This document shows positions 59,335-64,000 of a DNA stretch of 64,000 nt, one piece after another. Each line of letters opens with the position of its first letter. The stretch's first letter is position 1. The notes beneath the pieces were generated by a model, which was not told the origin of the DNA, ran no database searches, and was given only the letters and a program-made list of their open reading frames with translations. The stretch is taken from positions 65,611,421 through 65,675,420 of the forward strand of contig CM060966.1 in the NCBI GenBank assembly GCA_030765045.1, given 5' to 3'. The DNA is from Tenodera sinensis (taxonomy: Eukaryota > Arthropoda > Insecta > Mantodea > Mantidae). The translations under genes were made by a program, and so were the position numbers.

Positions 59335-59849
59335 TTAATGCTTCGGTCATGCATTAACCACGGATTCTACACGATGAGAGTAACAAATATGTTCAATACA
59401 ATTATTCTCAAATAAGTGTTTCGCCGAAGAAGCATAATTTGTATTAAATATTTCGAATATTTGGAGTCCTGTACCTTCTTAACGAATGGATATACATGTT
59501 TTAATTCACTAACTGTCCCACAAACTTTGTGTGCGAACAGTGCTGTAATGCATTTCTTCCTTAATTCGAATTAATTTAACAATTTAATGTTAACACGGCC
59601 GAGCCACATCGCTCTTAAAATGTAATTCTGCATGACATTTTAACTTTAAATTGTGACTAAAAGTGAAATCACAAGCCATTTATATTCACTCGTCCAGAAG
59701 CTAGATGGCTCCAAATATTTCACACATTTTTTTCCGTCATACCGGTTCCTTATTGACAATAATAAGATTGTATTGGACATTTGTTACGCTCATCGTGTAG
59801 AATACCTGGTTAACGTATGTATGACCGAAGTAGTACTTTCCACCCTGCA
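59335..59849 (+). mobile_element. Fold-back MITE, copy 1 (left end truncated)
   Basis: The left arm (GCTTCGGTCATGCATTAACC, GGATTCTACACGATGAG, 59340-59400) pairs with the complement of 59770-59845 (CTCATCGTGTAGAATACCTGG). The right end ...CCACCCTGCA is followed by TA. The interior (59400-59770) matches 62597-62960. No coding sequence. Confidence 0.7.
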
Positions 59850-60749
59850 TAATTGAATCTGGTTTAGTTGAAAACACTGTTGTCTGTTTTGCTACTTTAA
59901 TACTTTGCACTTCGGAAAGCTTTGCGCCTTCAAGTGAAAAAGCAGAATTTGTCAATGAAACATTTCAATTTATAAATTCCTTGATTGATGGAAGCATAGT
60001 AATTCCGTTTTGAATATAACACTGGAATGTTTATACTTAATAATGCTGCAACAATGTTTTAATGGGACTAGGGGACTTACAGAGCATGACTATTCATGTT
60101 TGTTGTTAATTATGTACAAATTTGTATGTTATTTTCAAGACAGGTTCTTTATTGTAATATTTAAATAGTTCTAGGTACTTCAATGATTTATATAAAATTC
60201 ATAAAGTGGCTTCAATGATCGGCAGAGTTTTAAAAGTAAACCTAAACTTTTTCAAGATTCATTTCCACAGAAGGCTGTGGACTGTATATGGAGCGTAACT
60301 AAAACTTTAGATTCTAGTTTTGAGTGGTATTTTCTTCGCGTCCAGGCTGTATCGGGGTATTTCACTACAAAGGGAAGTAATCCTCTACCCAACATAGCTC
60401 TGTAAGTAAAGATAGCTATTCACTTTCAATATTTGACTTGTTAAGTTTAAATTTATTGATTTATAATCACGGCATAAGAAAGAAAAGGTTGCGCATCGTT
60501 GATGCTGCGATATACGATATCGCAACAGTGAGTTGTTTCGGCCGCAGTATGGCTAACAGTCTAGAAGACCAGGTTTGCCACCCAGCTTCTGAAAACAACA
60601 GCAAATTGACAAATGACTGTGGAAACTTCCGATAATATATAGCTACATGTGAAGAAAACATGTGAATATAAACTTAAAAGAAGAAGGTTTAAAATGCAAA
60701 AACTAATGCAATCGCAGCTTTTTTCTTTTAATTGTTCCATTTATATCCC
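59850..60749. other. No feature recognised
   Basis: AT-rich sequence without supported features. The short frames at 60438-60661 have no motif. Confidence 0.45.
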
Positions 60750-60992
60750 GCCTTTAACTAGAGGTCATATCGGCGGCCTTGCCTATTGGCAAACGGTGTT
60801 ACTCGTTTAACAGTGGGTTTTTCGGTCTTTGAGATCTTTATGCGTTGAATTTACACACACATTCACACTTCCAGGCTCAGGGAAGGATGAGGAATAATCT
60901 TGGCTGGAGAACAATCCCTACCCCCCTGGCGGGAACCGAACCCGCGACCCATAGCACAGCAGGTGCTCTACCAACTGCGCCACGGGGCTAGT
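60750..60992 (-). mobile_element. tRNA-derived SINE
   Basis: On the minus strand from about 60992: an A box GTGGCGCAGTTGGTAGAGC, a loop CTGCTGTGCTATGGGTCG and a B box GGGTTCGGTTCCCGCC near 60930. The body contains, on the plus strand, GGAAGGATGAGGAATAATCT and GGCGGCCTTGCCTATTGG. The continuing body and mismatched acceptor make this a SINE, not a tRNA gene. Confidence 0.75.
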
Positions 60993-61429
60993 CAATCGCA
61001 GCTTTTGTTTGAAGCAGATAGCAAAAATATACTACGAAGATAGAGTGAGGAAAGTAAACTGGCCCGCAAGAGATGTATTGTCGTCCGTGCTTGATTTAAA
61101 ATTTTTTCATTTCTTTAAAATAATAATTCTTAAAGTTAAGTTTGAATTAGTATTAGTATATACCAGGAGAGTCAGCTGGCCCTTATTCTCGAGTTTTATA
61201 CAATCCGAATTTTATAGTCCAACATGAAAACATCGACCCCATTACCAGGTTCTACCCGCGTATTTAACATGGATGTTAAACACTCCATGAAATTAGTACT
61301 AATATAGATGTTATCACATCGCGTTTTAATATATTCGTAATTACACAGCTGACGTTTGCACTTCTGCAAATGTTCACTGGAACCAGCGAATATTACATCT
61401 TAAACGGAATGTTTAGCTCGCACGTTACT
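60993..61429. other. No feature recognised
   Basis: The frame at 61009-61227 lacks a motif. Confidence 0.45.
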
Positions 61430-61508
61430 CGGTAGCTCAGTTGGAACGGGCGCAAGACTCCGAAGTAATCTGTCTGCTGTGAAGGTGGTTCGAATCACCT
61501 GCATGTAC
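61430..61508 (+). tRNA. tRNA-like sequence (pseudo-tRNA or SINE head)
   Basis: An A box GGTAGCTCAGTTGG, an anticodon-arm region around ACTCCGAAGTAATC and a T arm with a perfect 5-bp stem AGGTG/CACCT around GTTCGAAT, followed by a T run at 61513. The acceptor arms (GTTACTC against GCATGTA) do not pair, so I call it a tRNA-like relic. It could be a SINE head with a very short tail. Confidence 0.5.
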
Positions 61509-61799
61509 TAATTTTTTTTTTACCACCGTGCAATCCTCACAATTTACAAACGATTATTCTGAAAACTGTTATATTCATTTTTATTGTTTTATTTATGTTT
61601 TATGACATTGTTTGATGTTTCTTTATTGGTGAACTACAATTATGTACCTAGTTGTTTAAACACACCTATAGGTAGGTGCAATTGAAATAAGGGAATTACA
61701 TTGTAAGAGTTTAACATGGAAGTTAAACTCAATTTTGCACACAATGAATTATTGTGCTATTAAAAATGCAGACAACCAAAAACGATTTAAATTATAATT
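61509..61799. other. No feature recognised
   Basis: A short AT-rich stretch; nothing recognised. Confidence 0.5.
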
Positions 61800-61888
61800 T
61801 ACAATGCTGAGACTCGAACCTGCGTCATTCGGGGTTAAGCGCAGAGGACCCGACACAATCCTATTCAGCTATTTCGAGACTCCCTAAA
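61800..61888 (-). tRNA. tRNA-like sequence (pseudo-tRNA or SINE head)
   Basis: The minus strand reads GGGAGTCTCGAAATAGCTGA at the 5' side, and a B box GCAGGTTCGAGTCTC near 61815. There is no good A box and no matched acceptor stem. Probably an old SINE head. Confidence 0.4.
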
Positions 61889-62534
61889 AGCACGTACCAC
61901 GACCAATAGTAGGACTTGTATGCCTGGCGCTATGCCATTGCCACCTCGCAGGTTTGCGTGCTTGATTTAGCCTTTTAAGACAGTTTTAATCATTTACTGG
62001 GCGTTTTAATATTATCACTTAAATGGCAAAAGCTGTTATGCATATTAATTGAGATGCACGAGGCGTAGTTCATACAAAAATGCAAATAAACTGTTATTTA
62101 ATAATATGTCCGTTTTGACTGTACGGGTCCATGATGGATGAGGCGTGTCTAAATTTTTCCTAATTTTTGGCAGCCAATCCCTTCTCTAAGTACAAGAATC
62201 CACCATTTTCTTTTTAGCTGACGCTGTTAGTGTACTCATATGATAGGTCCATTTTTTCCGAGGCGTTTACTGAATTACGTTGCTATGTATAGACTAATAA
62301 AAAGTTTGTAAAATCGGCTGGAAACCGGAATTCGCTCTCAGTAAACGAGTCGCATGTTTTTGAGGTGTACTTTAGCGAGGAGTACGTTCTGTCCCTTAAA
62401 GCACTGTTGCTCTCAATTTTACGCATTTCTCTCTTTAAGAACGTCAAGCAATACATTTTAGTAAGCGCAAAACTGGACTAAGGCGCACATGCGTTAGATG
62501 GGTGGCCTACCTTCCACCCGACTGACTCACCTGG
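61889..62534. other. No feature recognised
   Basis: Nothing recognised apart from a region that ends at the TA before the MITE at 62537. Confidence 0.45.
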
Positions 62535-62536
62535 TA

Positions 62537-63080
62537 TACTGAGTGGAAAGTACTGCTTCGGTTCACCAGGGTTTCTACATGACTAACAAATAGGTATGTA
62601 TAATACAATTATTGTCAATAAAAGACCGCTTCACCGAAAAACAGCTGTGTCGAATATTTGGACCCATCTAGCTTCTTGGCGAATACATATAAATGGTTAA
62701 TTATATCATGAACTATCGCACAAACATTGTGTCATTGTGTACCTTAATTCGAATGAATTAGGTCACAATTTAATGTTAAAATGTCATGCAAAGTTTAAAT
62801 TCAAAAGGATTTGGCAACGTTACATTGACATAAATTTTTTACTAAAATCATTCGAAATGAAATAAAAACGATACAGCATTGTTCACACAATGTTTGCGTG
62901 ACGTTAAATAATAAACCATTTATACACATTTGTCAAGAAGCTCCAAATGTTTGACACAAATTATTATTTTTTTCGGCGAATCTGTTCTTTATTGACAATA
63001 ATTGTATTGGACATATTTGTTACGCTCATTATGTAGAATCCCTGGTTAACGATGGCCAGCATATGACCTTCCACTCAGTA
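62537..63080 (+). mobile_element. Fold-back MITE, copy 2 (544 bp, TA flanks)
   Basis: The left arm begins TACTGAGTGGAAAGTACTGC and runs to about 62697. The right arm, read inward from 63080, begins TACTGAGTGGAAGGTCATAT, with CCAGGGATTCTAC-like words and ACAATTATTGTCAATAAA in both arms. TA occurs directly outside both ends (62535-62536 and 63081-63082), consistent with Tc1/mariner-type target choice. The arms are long (about 130-160 bases), giving a strongly folding element. No coding sequence. Confidence 0.75.
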
Positions 63081-63082
63081 TA

Positions 63083-64000
63083 AAACCAATTTTTAAAATA
63101 TTGCTTCAGCACGCACTTGTTAGAGCTTAGTTTCACGTTACATTATTCGAAGTGCAACCTCCAAGAACAGATTATTATACAGCGAAAATTGAAACCTAGT
63201 TCATTTAATGATTACGTAACTCACCAAGTTGAAATGACAACTTTCCAATGCGTTTCTATTTCAATACCATGCATTTGCTCACAATTTTCTTTAGATTTGA
63301 ACTTGCTGCTGTTTCGTTTTTAGTGCTCAAAACAGCTCAAGCGCTTATCCTTGTTTCTGCCATTGCGCGGCTTAAAAGGTTTTTCTTAATTTGAGATTTA
63401 AAAATTACTTTTCGTCTACGTCACTGGCGACTTCTACAACTGAAACGCTGTACAGAGATTAGGTAACTAATCTTGCTTGCTAAACAGTGCATGAACACAT
63501 TAGGAATCCGATCTCGTTACACCTCGCACTATTCTGTTGGCAATACTGAATGCAACGAGGAATACGAGGAATGACATTGAGAACATCACGACACGAAACG
63601 AACTGCTGGCAGACTGAGGTTCAGCCCGATGGATTTTGCTGCGCTCTTACCCATAGGGTTTAACCGCAGATAGGAAAATATTTGGAAAGGTATATAAGGG
63701 TGGTGTTTTATAGTTTTAGGTTATTTTGGTTTAAAAGGAAGCTGTTGTGCCCCTTGACAAATGACTCACAAGATACAGTAAAGGTCTGCATTTTGATGGA
63801 AGAAGAAGTTTTAAAATGGAGTATTTTAGAAGTTTTAAAGTTTTTAATTTAGAATTTTGATAGGAGGGTAATTTTGAGAGCCCAACAACTCTTTGTTGGG
63901 ACAATGGTAAATATAAAGTCAACCAGCTGTGTTTACGCCGTACCAGTCAAATAACGACGAGCTCATCTCTGCTTTGTTTGCTGTAAACCCACGTTGTAAA
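63083..64000. other. No gene recognised
   Basis: The frames at 63117-63323 (+) and 63731-63922 (-) show no motif, length or context support. Confidence 0.45.

Noticed and set aside
61430..61508. Functional tRNA gene
   Set aside because: The T arm is good but the acceptor arms do not pair and the anticodon arm is unclear. A relic is the safer call.

Overview
The window is eukaryotic, repeat-dominated genomic DNA, most likely from an arthropod. The evidence for that is Jockey-clade non-LTR retrotransposons, several hAT families, a P-element/THAP-type transposase relic, a mariner-like transposase relic of an insect-type family, tRNA-derived SINEs and very long AAT/GATA/GACA microsatellites. Two SINE tails (37.4 kb and 39.7 kb) share a GTAAAAGAAC motif that I associate from memory with polyneopteran insects (cockroach/termite/cricket), but the sequence alone does not fix the species. 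I see no intact host protein-coding gene. Every recognisable coding stretch belongs to a mobile element, and every one is broken.

Layout. 1-10 kb: a BED-finger hAT family (called hAT-1 here) in two copies on the minus strand (1-1771, cut by the window edge; 5267-7575 with a perfect 8-bp target duplication). The second copy sits inside another hAT-like element (4841-9202, its own 8-bp duplication), which also carries an AAT microsatellite and a 67-bp palindromic minisatellite. 10-22.6 kb: a minus-strand THAP/P-element-type transposase relic. Its THAP exon is at 22464-22616, a middle segment at 18180-19026 and a catalytic/C-terminal segment at 12386-14055. A 4-kb repeat (family B) splits the last two. 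A 269-bp poly-G MITE with a perfect 8-bp duplication lies between the THAP exon and the middle segment, and a second copy is at 10.6 kb. 22.7-26 kb: a third hAT-1 copy (23627-25841) inserted into the C-terminal coding region of a different hAT element (22681-26029); both have perfect 8-bp duplications. 26-29 kb: modular repeat family A and a further hAT C-terminal fragment.

30-35 kb: a GC-rich, frameshifted Jockey-like LINE. 35.7-37.8 kb: a possible 2.1-kb DNA element with 48-bp inverted ends. 38.7 kb: a hammerhead-ribozyme-like core on the minus strand. 39.6-41.1 kb: two SINEs and a SCAND3/ZBED-like hAT fragment. 41.4-46.1 kb: a tandem and inverted array of family A with a nearly identical 1525-bp duplication. 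46.5-51.2 kb: the best-preserved element, a near full-length Jockey-like LINE with ORF1 (zinc knuckles) and ORF2 (endonuclease plus reverse transcriptase), carrying a few stops and frameshifts. 53.8-58.6 kb: an interrupted mariner-like transposase, then an RTE-like LINE 3' fragment and a second family B copy nested in family A. 59-63 kb: two copies of a fold-back MITE, one SINE and two tRNA-like sequences.

The elements do not form a pathway. They record successive insertions, and in several places relative age can be read from the nesting: hAT-1 is younger than its two host hATs, and family B is younger than the THAP transposase. I found no previously undescribed functional system that I can defend. 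The most informative items are the doubly nested hATs, the split THAP transposase, the hammerhead-like core and the 1525-bp duplication.
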